NCBI RefSeq assembly: GCF_028289625.1 | Contig: NZ_JANQOM010000020.1 | Span: forward strand, 1-64,000 | Direction: 5' to 3' | DNA: 64,000 nucleotides | Origin: Winogradskyella sp. | GTDB lineage: Bacteria; Bacteroidota; Bacteroidia; Flavobacteriales; Flavobacteriaceae | Shown here: positions 36,269-44,887 of the stretch, in pieces | Numbering within the stretch: position 1 is the first letter of the stretch | Layout: every line of letters starts with the position of its first letter | Notes under the pieces: model-generated | The model's database searches: none | The model's input: only the letters and a program-made list of their open reading frames with translations | Told to the model about the DNA's origin: nothing | Position numbers and translations under genes: made by a program

Positions 36269-37311
36269 TGCAGAAAAAAAGCCTAAAAAAAACGTATAAG
36301 TTCGCTATACGAACCTCGTTATATGTTACGATTTTCGCAACACTCCTAGTGAGTGTTTTTTTGTATTACTATCATACATTTGATTGGCAGGTGATAATCT
36401 TCCCACTGATATGTTTCCCCTTGTGTTTTGTCATCATTCAATATCGAGTAGAACGATTTATTTACAGACGTGTTAAAAAAATATATGATGACTTAACACT
36501 CTTGGAATCTACGAGTTTAAGGCGTCAACCTATCACCACAGATATGGGTACGCTTACCAAGGAGATTGATAAATATGCTAGGGATAGAAAAATTGAAATA
36601 GAAACCCTCAAGATTAGAGAGGAGTATCGTAAAGAGTTTTTAGGAAATGTATCTCATGAACTGAAAACACCACTGTTTACGGTTCAAGGTTATATAGATA
36701 CCTTGCTCGATGGCGGAATCGATGATGAAAAAATCAGAAAAAAATATTTAAATAGAGCCAGTAAAGGTGTAGAGCGTCTAACCTACATTATAAAGGACTT
36801 GGACATGATTACTAAGCTCGAAGTAGGTGACCTTAGGCTCGACAAAGAAAACTTTGATATTGTTAAATTGGTTGAAAATGTGTTTGAGCTTTTTGAAATG
36901 AAGGCTGCTAAAAAGCAAATCACCTTAACTTTTGATATGGACTATCTGGAACCGATAATGGTTTATGCTGATAAAGAACGTATACAACAAGTATTGACCA
37001 ACCTAATTGTGAATTCCATTAAGTACGGTAGAAAAAAAGGAACTACAGAAGTCAGTATTGAAAACCTCATTAAAAATAAAGCTATTATAAGAGTAACGGA
37101 TAATGGTGAAGGGATTAAGGAAGAAAATTTAACGCGCTTATTTGAACGTTTTTACAGGGTTGATAAAAGTGGTTCTCGAAAAGAAGGCGGTTCAGGTTTA
37201 GGACTATCCATAGTAAAACACATTATCGAAGCTCATGATGAAAAAGTGTATGTTGAGAGCGAACTAGGTGTTGGTAGCGAGTTTTCCTTTACATTAGAAA
37301 AGGTGGAATAA
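36268..37311 (+). CDS. PhoR-like sensor histidine kinase
   Basis: A 347-residue kinase with two close N-terminal membrane helices (about 16-35 and 41-58) and almost no periplasmic loop, so the stimulus may be sensed in the membrane or through a partner. HisKA has H130 in FLGNVSHELKTPL. The ATP-binding domain shows the N box (QVLTNLIVNSIKYG), G1 (DNGEGI), F (LFERFYRVD) and G2 (GGSGLGLSIVKH) boxes. Its 3' end overlaps the convergent glycosyltransferase gene by 18 bases. Confidence 0.94.
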   Translation: MQKKSLKKTYKFAIRTSLYVTIFATLLVSVFLYYYHTFDWQVIIFPLICFPLCFVIIQYRVERFIYRRVKKIYDDLTLLESTSLRRQPITTDMGTLTKEIDKYARDRKIEIETLKIREEYRKEFLGNVSHELKTPLFTVQGYIDTLLDGGIDDEKIRKKYLNRASKGVERLTYIIKDLDMITKLEVGDLRLDKENFDIVKLVENVFELFEMKAAKKQITLTFDMDYLEPIMVYADKERIQQVLTNLIVNSIKYGRKKGTTEVSIENLIKNKAIIRVTDNGEGIKEENLTRLFERFYRVDKSGSRKEGGSGLGLSIVKHIIEAHDEKVYVESELGVGSEFSFTLEKVE

Positions 37312-38358
37312 CTTCTTGAAATTTATGTTGTACTCCGTCGCTGTGAACGCTTTGTAATCGTTTACCCTAGATAACATTTCTATTTTGAAGTCTTTTTGCT
37401 TACAACAAGGCGAAATACCTTCTTCATCTAATTTTTTTGCTAAATATTCTTGTTCAAACTGTCCAGGGGTTGGAATAAAAAAGACCTTTTTTCCGAGTTT
37501 GGCGTAATCCATAATCGAGGTATAGCCAGATCGGCTTAAAATAAGATCACTTTCATTTATAGCAACCTCAAGTTCGTTGCTGGTCATATAGTCATAAGTC
37601 GTCATATCACCATTCTCCCTTTTGTTCTCATCGTCATTAATTTTACCTTTCACAAAACAAACCTTGCCGCTATATGATTCTAACTCCTCTAACAACTTTT
37701 TTTCCAAAAATGTACGTTGCGGTTCAGGACCAGATAATACCACCAAGAGGTTATATTTGGTAGGAAGGTTTATTTTTTTGAACCGGCTTAAAGGTCCCAA
37801 ATATTTTACTGAGGACTGAAAACCTTCAGGATGGCCTAAATCTCCACTCAAATTATTAGTGCCAATATAATCGGGAACCCAGCACTCGTCATATTTCATG
37901 ATTATTTTTTGATGCAGTTTACTGCTCAACCAAGTAGTGCTTCCACTCAACACTCTAAGCTGATGTGTTATAAATACGGATGGAACAGATTTATGACGAA
38001 CACCAAAGCGGTTGTCGGAAATAATACCAGAAATATTTTCGGTTTTTATAAAAGCCTCTATGGCTTTTTTTTCTTTTTTTATAGTTTTTAAAAGATGTGG
38101 AGAGTCCTTAATTAGCTTAAGCTTAAAACTACTTGCTTTTTTAGAATAAGTAATGTTATAAGATGGGAGTTTTAATGCCCTGAGATGAGGAAATTCTTTC
38201 TTTAATAATTCTAAAGCCACACCATCACTGGCAATTATAGGTTCAAAATTGTGCTCTAACAAAGCATTGATGATAGGAATGCACCTAGTAGCGTGGCCCA
38301 AGCCCCAATTTAAAGGAGCCACTAAGATTTTCTTCTTTTCTTCCCCTGAATCAGACAT
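37294..38358 (-). CDS. MurG-like (GT-B) glycosyltransferase family protein
   Basis: A 354-residue cytoplasmic GT-B protein. The N-terminal VAPLNWGLGHATRCIPII is the acceptor-side glycine-rich loop of MurG/GT28-like enzymes. The donor side shows VVLSGPEPQR near 206 and SRSGYTSIMDYAKLGKKVFFIPTPGQFEQEYLAKKL near 270-310. Acceptor and donor are unknown. It is a single gene, convergent with the sensor kinase. Confidence 0.88.
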   Translation of the reverse strand: MSDSGEEKKKILVAPLNWGLGHATRCIPIINALLEHNFEPIIASDGVALELLKKEFPHLRALKLPSYNITYSKKASSFKLKLIKDSPHLLKTIKKEKKAIEAFIKTENISGIISDNRFGVRHKSVPSVFITHQLRVLSGSTTWLSSKLHQKIIMKYDECWVPDYIGTNNLSGDLGHPEGFQSSVKYLGPLSRFKKINLPTKYNLLVVLSGPEPQRTFLEKKLLEELESYSGKVCFVKGKINDDENKRENGDMTTYDYMTSNELEVAINESDLILSRSGYTSIMDYAKLGKKVFFIPTPGQFEQEYLAKKLDEEGISPCCKQKDFKIEMLSRVNDYKAFTATEYNINFKKLFHLF

Positions 38359-38455
38359 CTTTAAATTTAGATAAAAATAATGCCTGCAAAAGTAAACCTA
38401 AAATGTTTCCTTAATTTTACCAAATTATTAATTGTATAGAGAAATATTAACATAA

Positions 38456-39130
38456 GTGGGTAGTAAAAATAAACTGAAGCGATTTAAGGAAAATGAAACC
38501 TTTGCCAATGTATTTCAACCATCAAGAGGAGAATTGATTGATGGTAATTATGCATTAAAAGGGAAATGGAGAAAGACGGTTTTCAAAAATGAAAATCCTA
38601 TAGTGTTGGAGTTGGGCTGTGGTAAAGGCGAGTATACGGTTGGTTTGGCGAAACGCTACCCTAACAAAAACTTTATTGGCATTGATATAAAAGGCGCGCG
38701 TTTTTGGCGAGGTGCCAAAACTGCTATAGAAGATAAGATGTCTAATGTCATGTTTATAAGAACCCAGATAGAACTCATTGAATATATTTTTGAAGACAAT
38801 GAAGTTGATGAAATCTGGATAACCTTTCCAGACCCTCAAATAAAGTACAAAAGAACCAAACATCGACTCACTAACCTTCAGTTTTTAGAGCGCTATAAAA
38901 GAATTCTAAAACCGAATGGCTTAGTACATCTAAAAACCGATAGCGAATTCATGCATGGCTATACACTTGGCTTACTACATGGTTTGGGGCACGACGTATT
39001 GTATGCCAATCATAACGTGTATAAGCTAGAGGGAAGTCCAGAAGAAGTCACAGAAATACAGACATTTTACGAAAGCCAGTATTTAGAGAATGACAAAGCA
39101 ATTACGTATATTAGATTCAAAATCAACTAA
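38456..39130 (+). CDS. trmB: tRNA (guanine-46-N7)-methyltransferase
   Basis: A 224-residue SAM-dependent methyltransferase with a GTG start at 38456 (GSKNKLKRFKENETF follows, matching family N-termini). The SAM-binding motif LELGCGKGEYTVGLA is near residue 52, and WITFPDPQIKYKRTKHRL near 121 is the TrmB signature. It methylates G46 in the tRNA variable loop. It heads a three-gene run with the LysE and MGMT-like genes. Confidence 0.94.
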   Translation: MGSKNKLKRFKENETFANVFQPSRGELIDGNYALKGKWRKTVFKNENPIVLELGCGKGEYTVGLAKRYPNKNFIGIDIKGARFWRGAKTAIEDKMSNVMFIRTQIELIEYIFEDNEVDEIWITFPDPQIKYKRTKHRLTNLQFLERYKRILKPNGLVHLKTDSEFMHGYTLGLLHGLGHDVLYANHNVYKLEGSPEEVTEIQTFYESQYLENDKAITYIRFKIN

Positions 39131-39133
39131 AGC

Positions 39134-39763
39134 TTGAGTATAACAGTCGTCTTTTTTCTTGGACTTTTTGTGTCGTTAATTGGTGTTATTCCGCCAGGAT
39201 TGCTAAACATGACAGCAGCTAAGATAAGTTTAAAGGAAGGTCCTGGAAGAGGTATTACATTTTCGTCTGGAGTATGTTTAATTGTTTTTGTGCAGACTTA
39301 TGTTGCTGCTATTTTTTCAAGATACTTATCTAACAGGTCAGATATCGTTGAAATATTACAACGCGTCGCTTTTGTCATCTTTGTACTGATTACTATTTAT
39401 TTTTTGGTGATAGCTCGAAACCAAAAAGAAGCCAAGGTCGAAACTGATATTAAGAGCAAACAAAGTCGCTTTTTCCATGGTATGTTTTTATCGGCGCTCA
39501 ACGTATTTCCCATTCCATACCAAGCCTATATGACCATAACATTAGCATCATTTGGTTGGATGGATTTTGAACGAACCACTATTGTAACCTACGTTACAGG
39601 TGCAGCTATGGGTACCTTTGTGATGTTGTATTTCTATATTTTCTTTTTTGATAAAATTAAGGACAGGAGCTTTACTTCACAGAAAAGCATGAATTATAGC
39701 ATAGGAATCATTACTGGTATTGTAGCCCTAATAACCTTTATTAATATTTTGAGAGAACTATAA
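39134..39763 (+). CDS. LysE family transporter
   Basis: A 209-residue membrane protein with about six helices. The start VVFFLGLFVSLIGVIPPGLLNMTAAKISLKEG matches the LysE/RhtB exporter family (the PPG-L-N loop is conserved). The only start codon giving the full first helix is a TTG at 39134, three bases after the trmB stop, so translation is probably coupled. Substrates of this family are amino acids or related metabolites. Confidence 0.87.
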   Translation: MSITVVFFLGLFVSLIGVIPPGLLNMTAAKISLKEGPGRGITFSSGVCLIVFVQTYVAAIFSRYLSNRSDIVEILQRVAFVIFVLITIYFLVIARNQKEAKVETDIKSKQSRFFHGMFLSALNVFPIPYQAYMTITLASFGWMDFERTTIVTYVTGAAMGTFVMLYFYIFFFDKIKDRSFTSQKSMNYSIGIITGIVALITFINILREL

Positions 39764-40095
39764 TGAAGCCGGAAACCTTAGGTTTTTTTGAAAAAGTATA
39801 TGAGGTTGCGAGACTTATACCCTACGGAAGAGTTACAAGTTATGGTGCCATTGCCAAATATTTAGGTGCTACAAAAAGTGCACGTATCGTTGGTTATGCC
39901 ATGAATGGTTCGGAAGGAAAAGATGTGCCTGCACATCGTGTTGTAAACAGAAAAGGGTTATTGACAGGCAAACACCATTTTGATGGTACCAACTTAATGC
40001 AGCAGCTTTTGGAAAATGAAGGTATTGAAGTTATTGAGAATCAAATTCAGAATTTTGAAGCTGTATTTTGGGACCCTTCTAAAGAATTACAGTAA
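39763..40095 (+). CDS. Alkyltransferase-like protein (MGMT family without catalytic Cys)
   Basis: A 110-residue DNA-binding-domain-only relative of O6-alkylguanine-DNA methyltransferase. The motif normally reading PCHRV is PAHRV (A57 replaces Cys), and the helix-turn-helix with the arginine-finger region (KSARIVGYAMNG) is intact. Such ATL proteins bind O6-alkylguanine without repairing it and hand the lesion to nucleotide excision repair. It overlaps the LysE gene by one base. Confidence 0.93.
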   Translation: MKPETLGFFEKVYEVARLIPYGRVTSYGAIAKYLGATKSARIVGYAMNGSEGKDVPAHRVVNRKGLLTGKHHFDGTNLMQQLLENEGIEVIENQIQNFEAVFWDPSKELQ

Positions 40096-40147
40096 AGGCA
40101 ACTATTTCAAAACTAAATTCACCCATTATTCATTTCAATTTAAGTAC

Positions 40148-40178
40148 TTCAAAATCTAAAGGTTTTGCAGTATCTTTG
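40148..40178 (+). promoter_or_regulatory. Candidate promoter of the mrp-nfu unit
   Basis: TATCTTTG (40171-40178) matches the -7 consensus, with TTC (40148-40150) in place of TTG 20 bases upstream. The GTG start of the Mrp gene lies 26 bases further on. Confidence 0.55.
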
Positions 40179-40204
40179 CATTTAGAATAAATCTAGATAA
40201 GATA

Positions 40205-41344
40205 GTGAAACTCAATAAACAAGATATATTAAATGCGCTTAAAACCATAACAGTTCCTGGAGAAGGAGAGAATATGGTAGATAGTGGTGCGGTGACCAAC
40301 GTTGTGACCTTTGCAGATGAGGTAATTGTGGATATTACCATTAAAAATCCAAGTTTACAGGCACGAAAAAAGACTGAGGTCGAGATTTTACAAACTATTC
40401 ATAGAGAAGTTTATGAAAAGGCTAAGATTAAAGTAAATATAAAGGTAGATGCTCCAGCTCCTAAGCCCAAAAATGAAATTAAAGGAAAACCAATTCCTGG
40501 TATTCAAAATATTATAGCAGTGGCTTCAGGGAAAGGTGGTGTTGGTAAATCTACTGTTACGGCTAACCTTGCAGTGACCTTAGCTAAAATGGGTTTTAAA
40601 GTAGGAGTTTTAGATGCTGATATCTATGGGCCGTCCATACCCATTATGTTCGATGTAGCTAACGAACGACCTTTATCGGTAAATGTTGGAGGTAAATCTA
40701 AGATGAAGCCTATAGAAAATTATGGTGTAAAGGTCTTATCCATTGGCTTTTTTACCAAACCCGATCAAGCTGTGATTTGGAGAGGGCCAATGGCTTCAAA
40801 GGCATTAAACCAAATGATTTTTGATGCTGCTTGGGGGGAATTGGATTTCCTATTACTCGACCTGCCTCCAGGAACAGGGGATATACATCTAAGCATTATG
40901 CAGGCTATGCCAATAACAGGAGCGGTTGTTGTAAGTACACCACAAAATGTAGCCTTGGCAGATGCTAAAAAAGGAGTAGCTATGTTCCAACAAGATAGTA
41001 TCAACGTACCAGTATTAGGTATTATTGAGAATATGGCGTACTTTACACCAGAAGAGTTGCCAGAAAATAAATATTATATCTTTGGGAAAGAAGGTGCTAA
41101 AAACTTAGCACAGGATTTAGAGGTGCCTTTTATCGGAGAGGTACCCTTGGTACAAAGTGTAAGAGAAGCAGGCGATGTAGGAAGACCAGCAGCATTACAA
41201 ACGGCCACACCAATTGAAGAAGCTTTTGAAGAATTGACAAGAAATGTCGTTCAGCAAGTGGTTTATCGAAATGAAAATCTTCCAGCCACAGAAGCAATAA
41301 AAATTACAACAATGGCAGGTTGCTCTGCAGTAAATAAAAAGTAA
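40205..41344 (+). CDS. apbC: Mrp/ApbC family iron-sulfur cluster carrier ATPase
   Basis: A 379-residue protein with a GTG start. The MIP18/DUF59 domain covers about residues 5-85, then the P-loop ATPase with the deviant Walker A GKGGVGKST at 109-117 and DADIYGPSIP. The stretch where most bacterial homologs carry the cluster-bridging CxxC (YFxCPxC) reads YFTPEELPENKYYIF, without cysteines. This fits Bacteroidota homologs but is mechanistically notable. It is followed immediately by a NifU-type gene, supporting a role in Fe-S delivery. Confidence 0.92.
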   Translation: MKLNKQDILNALKTITVPGEGENMVDSGAVTNVVTFADEVIVDITIKNPSLQARKKTEVEILQTIHREVYEKAKIKVNIKVDAPAPKPKNEIKGKPIPGIQNIIAVASGKGGVGKSTVTANLAVTLAKMGFKVGVLDADIYGPSIPIMFDVANERPLSVNVGGKSKMKPIENYGVKVLSIGFFTKPDQAVIWRGPMASKALNQMIFDAAWGELDFLLLDLPPGTGDIHLSIMQAMPITGAVVVSTPQNVALADAKKGVAMFQQDSINVPVLGIIENMAYFTPEELPENKYYIFGKEGAKNLAQDLEVPFIGEVPLVQSVREAGDVGRPAALQTATPIEEAFEELTRNVVQQVVYRNENLPATEAIKITTMAGCSAVNKK

Positions 41345-41584
41345 ATGAACTCAGAAGAACTAAAATCGAACGTAGAAAAAGCACTAGACGAAATCCGTCC
41401 GTTTTTACAAAGTGATGGTGGTGACATCAACTTACTGTCAATTGATGATGACAAATTAGTTAAAGTACAACTCGTTGGCACTTGTACGTCCTGTAGTGTC
41501 AACCAGATGACCTTAAAGTCTGGAGTAGAAATGACGATTAAGAAGTACGCACCACAAATAGAACGCGTTATTAATGTAGAATAA
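41345..41584 (+). CDS. NifU C-terminal-type (Nfu) Fe-S scaffold
   Basis: A 79-residue single-domain Nfu protein. C47 and C50 in GTCTSCSVN form the CxxC that holds a [4Fe-4S] cluster at a dimer interface. The preceding ALDEIRPFLQSDGGDI is the family signature. There is no gap to the Mrp gene, so the two act in one Fe-S assembly or delivery unit. Confidence 0.95.
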   Translation: MNSEELKSNVEKALDEIRPFLQSDGGDINLLSIDDDKLVKVQLVGTCTSCSVNQMTLKSGVEMTIKKYAPQIERVINVE

Positions 41585-41588
41585 ATAA

Positions 41589-41604
41589 TGTGACTTTTGT
41601 CACG
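41589..41604. promoter_or_regulatory. CRP/FNR-superfamily-like operator
   Basis: TGTGAC-TTTT-GTCACG fits the CRP-type pattern TGTGA-N6-TCACA with one mismatch. Its centre lies about 43 bases upstream of the start predicted from the -7 box at 41626, the usual position for class II activation. Confidence 0.45.
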
Positions 41605-41625
41605 TTTAACTTAAAATTGCATTAG

Positions 41626-41633
41626 TAGTTTTG
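41626..41633 (+). promoter_or_regulatory. Candidate -7 box of the ferredoxin reductase gene
   Basis: TAGTTTTG matches TAnnTTTG and lies 17 bases before the ATG at 41651. No good TTG element is found 17-20 bases upstream, which would fit an activator-dependent promoter using the CRP-like site. Confidence 0.5.
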
Positions 41634-41650
41634 TCTGCAATTCTTAATTC

Positions 41651-42706
41651 ATGATTACAACCGACATACTTATCATAGGTGCTGGGCCTACTGGGCTTTT
41701 TACTGTTTTTGAAGCAGGACTCTTAAAATTAAAGTGCCATCTCATTGATGCTTTACCACAGCCCGGCGGACAATGCTCAGAGATTTATCCAAAGAAACCT
41801 ATTTACGATATACCTGCATATCCAGAAATTTTAGCCGGTGACCTCACAGATAAACTACTCGAGCAGTGCAAACAGTTTGAACCAGGTTTCACCTTAGGTG
41901 AGCGTGCAGAGACTATCGAAAAACAGGAAGATGGCACATTCATTGTCACTACGAATAAAGGCACAAAACATCAAGCACCTGTAGTAGCCATTGCTGGAGG
42001 ATTAGGAAGTTTTGAGCCGCGAAAGCCTTTAATTGATAATATTATCGATTATGAGGAAAAAGGAGTGGAGTACATGATTAAGGAACCCGAAATGTATCGG
42101 AATAAAAAAGTGGTTATTGCAGGTGGTGGCGATTCTGCATTAGACTGGACCATCTTTTTAGCCGATGTTGCATCCAGTGTTACTTTAGTGCATCGACGTA
42201 ATGAGTTTAGAGGGCATTTGGATTCTGTGGAAAAAGTGCAGGAACTTAAAAATGCAGGAAAAATCAATTTGGTGACTCCTGCCGAGATTACTGCGATTAA
42301 TGGCGATGGTAAAGTTGAGAGTGTTGAAGTGACCAAAAAAGATGAAGTACCTTATTTAATAGAAACGGATCATTTTATTCCATTGTTTGGTTTGTCGCCT
42401 AAGCTTGGGCCTATTGCTAATTGGGGACTTGAGATAGAAAAGAATGCTATTAAAGTGAATAATGCTTTAGACTATCAAACTAATATTCCTGGGATTTTCG
42501 CCATTGGAGATGTAAATATTTATCCAGGAAAATTAAAGCTCATTCTTTGTGGTTTTCATGAGGCGACCTTAATGTGTCAGGCAGCTTATAAAATTATTCA
42601 TCCAGGAAAACGCTACGTCTTAAAGTATACCACAGTTTCAGGAGTCGATGGTTTTGATGGTACACGAAAAGAAGCCCCAAAAGCGGTGGTTAAAGCAATT
42701 CAATAA
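41651..42706 (+). CDS. Ferredoxin-NADP reductase, thioredoxin-reductase-like type
   Basis: A 351-residue flavoprotein with FAD motif GAGPTG near residue 8 and NAD(P) motif AGGGDSALDW near 157. It lacks the CxxC of thioredoxin reductase, and QPGGQCSEIYPKKPIYDIP is typical of type 2 ferredoxin-NADP reductases. It would pass electrons between NADPH and a ferredoxin, and a [2Fe-2S] ferredoxin gene starts 19 bases after its stop, strong support for a reductase-ferredoxin pair. Confidence 0.93.
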   Translation: MITTDILIIGAGPTGLFTVFEAGLLKLKCHLIDALPQPGGQCSEIYPKKPIYDIPAYPEILAGDLTDKLLEQCKQFEPGFTLGERAETIEKQEDGTFIVTTNKGTKHQAPVVAIAGGLGSFEPRKPLIDNIIDYEEKGVEYMIKEPEMYRNKKVVIAGGGDSALDWTIFLADVASSVTLVHRRNEFRGHLDSVEKVQELKNAGKINLVTPAEITAINGDGKVESVEVTKKDEVPYLIETDHFIPLFGLSPKLGPIANWGLEIEKNAIKVNNALDYQTNIPGIFAIGDVNIYPGKLKLILCGFHEATLMCQAAYKIIHPGKRYVLKYTTVSGVDGFDGTRKEAPKAVVKAIQ

Positions 42707-42725
42707 AGTTGTGGGAAGTCAGGAG

Positions 42726-43052
42726 ATGGACATTAATATTACAATCATTGATCGCGAAGGTGTAACCCACAACATTGAAGCACCCACTGATATGGCTATG
42801 AATTTAATGGAAGTGGTGCGTTCTTTCGAGCTGGCTCCAGAAGGCACTATTGGTGTTTGCGGCGGTATGGCGATGTGCGCTTCCTGTCAATGTTATGTAC
42901 TTAGCGATAATGAACTTCCAGAAATGCAAGACGAAGAAGAAGCTATGCTCTCTGAAGCGTTTTATGTAAAAGATAATTCACGCTTAGGATGTCAGATTCC
43001 TATGACGCCAGATATGGAAGGCCTAGAGGTAGAACTGGCACCAGAGTCTTAA
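42726..43052 (+). CDS. [2Fe-2S] ferredoxin
   Basis: A 108-residue adrenodoxin-type ferredoxin. Cluster ligands are C45, C51, C54 and C89 (CX5CX2C then C in LGCQIP). The ATG at 42726 gives MDINITIIDREGVTHNI, the usual start. An upstream in-frame GTG at 42648 lies inside the reductase gene and is unlikely. It is the likely redox partner of the preceding reductase and may also serve Fe-S assembly given the nearby Mrp and Nfu genes. Confidence 0.95.
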   Translation: MDINITIIDREGVTHNIEAPTDMAMNLMEVVRSFELAPEGTIGVCGGMAMCASCQCYVLSDNELPEMQDEEEAMLSEAFYVKDNSRLGCQIPMTPDMEGLEVELAPES

Positions 43053-43055
43053 TCT

Positions 43056-43307
43056 TCAATTAATGTTATTCGATTTTAGAAAAGCTTTTAGTTCAGCAAT
43101 GGTTGGATTTTTCAAATGCTGATTACCATAAATCAGCGTTGGAAACTTGAGTTCCCCATCATATAAGTTTCGCACTTTCTCTTCGGCATCACTATCTTCT
43201 TCAACATTAAAGTCCTCAAATTCTATCCATTCGGATTGTAAAAAATTACGAATTACTGCCGACTTTGTACACCAGCCCGTTCCGTATAATTCTAGTTTCT
43301 TTTCCAT
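43056..43307 (-). CDS. Glutaredoxin-like monothiol protein
   Basis: An 83-residue thioredoxin-fold protein with GTGWCTKSA at 9-17, so only the first Cys of the usual CxxC is present (C13). FPTLIYG near residue 56 carries the cis-Pro. Single-Cys members of this size resemble mycoredoxin- or NrdH-like proteins, and the reductant is unknown. Its start overlaps the end of the antiporter gene by 16 bases, so it is translated from the same transcript. Confidence 0.88.
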   Translation of the reverse strand: MEKKLELYGTGWCTKSAVIRNFLQSEWIEFEDFNVEEDSDAEEKVRNLYDGELKFPTLIYGNQHLKNPTIAELKAFLKSNNIN

Positions 43308-44470
43308 AATTTCATAAGTTTAGGATGTATTTTCTCTGCATTGCTCACAATGAATGGCGTTACTGACATGAGTAGTATTGAAACCGCTAAAAATATCTGA
43401 TAATTATTGGTCGAAATCAATTCGTATTTAAGACCGCTTTGCGCCAATACGAATGAGAACTCCCCAATTTGGGCGATAGAAAAACCAACGGCAAGGGCAG
43501 TTTTCCATTCTAGTTTCATCACCTTAACAGCCAATATTCCTGCGATTGCTTTTACCAATAATGCAAAGAAGAACCAAAAGATAATCCAGCCAAAGTCAGT
43601 TACAAAAATTTCGTAATTCAATAGCATACCCATAGAAATAAAGAAGAAGCTCATAAACACATACCTGAAGGGTAAGAAGCACGAAATTGCCATGTGGTTA
43701 TAATCTGTTTCAGCAATGATTAAACCCGCTATAAATGCACCTAAAGCTAGCGATAATCCTAGTTTTTCTGTTAGAAGGGCAATACCTGTTACCAAAAATA
43801 CAGTAGCGATTAAAAATACTTCTTGACTTTGAACTCTCATAACCGTCTTTAAAAAATAGGGAATAACATAGCGCGCCAATGCATAGGCTATGATGCCCAT
43901 TAAAATCAGTTTACCAAATAACCAACCTAGGGCAGTTACGGGATCTTCTCCTGCACCAGCAAGTATGGGCGTAAACAGCATTAATGGTACAATCATGATG
44001 TCTTGAAAAAGCAATACCGCAAGAATAAATTTCCCGTGCGGTGTTGTAATTTTATTGGTATCCTGAAGTACTTTTACAACGATGGCCGTACTACTCAGTG
44101 CATATAAAAAGCCCCAAAATAAACTCTCTTGGAAGGATGGGCGCATCAGTAACCAAATGAGTCCAGCGGTAATAAATATGGTAAAAAAGACTTGAGCAGC
44201 TCCACCACCTAGCACATAATTTTTTATTTTCTTTAAGTTGGTGAATGAAAACTCTAATCCTACAGTGAATAATAGAAGTATAATGCCAATTTCCGCATAG
44301 ACCTCAACTTCTTTCATATCTGCAAAATAGCTTGATGTATTTGGGCTTAGTAAAACACCAGTAATTAAATATCCGATGATATACCTGATTTTTAAAAACT
44401 TACATATGATGATAACAGCAGTGGCGACTCCGAATATCGCACAAATGTTTATAAGGATATGATGTTGCAT
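43292..44470 (-). CDS. CPA2-type cation:proton antiporter
   Basis: A 392-residue membrane protein with ten to twelve helices of the KefB/KefC transporter domain. YIIGYLITGVLLSPNTSSYF near the N-terminus, FLYALSSTAIVVKVLQD near 125-140 and LGAFIAGLIIAETDYNH near 240-258 are family signatures. The cytosolic TrkA/RCK domain of KefC is missing, so regulation must differ. The downstream overlapping glutaredoxin gene recalls the thiol-dependent control of KefC by glutathione adducts, but that parallel is inference. Confidence 0.92.
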   Translation of the reverse strand: MQHHILINICAIFGVATAVIIICKFLKIRYIIGYLITGVLLSPNTSSYFADMKEVEVYAEIGIILLLFTVGLEFSFTNLKKIKNYVLGGGAAQVFFTIFITAGLIWLLMRPSFQESLFWGFLYALSSTAIVVKVLQDTNKITTPHGKFILAVLLFQDIMIVPLMLFTPILAGAGEDPVTALGWLFGKLILMGIIAYALARYVIPYFLKTVMRVQSQEVFLIATVFLVTGIALLTEKLGLSLALGAFIAGLIIAETDYNHMAISCFLPFRYVFMSFFFISMGMLLNYEIFVTDFGWIIFWFFFALLVKAIAGILAVKVMKLEWKTALAVGFSIAQIGEFSFVLAQSGLKYELISTNNYQIFLAVSILLMSVTPFIVSNAEKIHPKLMKLWKRN

Positions 44471-44554
44471 GAGTTATGGGTCAGTTGATAAACTCGTTTT
44501 AGGTTAATTACTTGGTACACTAAAGATATTACAATTGTTTTAATTGACTATGCT

Positions 44555-44875
44555 TTAAGGTAACTTGTCATAACCATGAAAACGCTTGCTTACAATGCGT
44601 TTCCATTCGGGATGTCTTTTTATGTAAGCGAATACGTAAGGACAATAAGGCATTAATAGTTTGCCATTATCTTCAATGTACCGCAATGTTTTTTCAACGA
44701 CAGCTGCCGCTGCACCTTTACCAGCTAATTCTGGTTCGGTTTCGGTATGGACCAAAGCAATATGATTGCCGTATTCACCAAAATTGATAAAGGCATAATA
44801 TCCGTCTATGTTAATTTCAAAGCGTTTCTTTTCATCGTTTTTGACTAAAGGAATGTCGATATATTCTTGTTTCAT
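44555..44875 (-). CDS. GNAT N-acetyltransferase, YidJ/YjdJ (CG) type
   Basis: A 106-residue minimal acetyltransferase. ALVHTETEPELAGKGAAAAVVEKTLRYI and PYCPYVFAYIKRHPEW are characteristic of the short GNAT group (Pfam Acetyltransf_CG). The acetyl-CoA loop is A-G-K-G-A. The acceptor is unknown. It starts 12 bases after the porin stop and is the last gene of the pirin-to-GNAT run. Confidence 0.9.
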   Translation of the reverse strand: MKQEYIDIPLVKNDEKKRFEINIDGYYAFINFGEYGNHIALVHTETEPELAGKGAAAAVVEKTLRYIEDNGKLLMPYCPYVFAYIKRHPEWKRIVSKRFHGYDKLP

Positions 44876-44887
44876 TTTTTGATGTTT

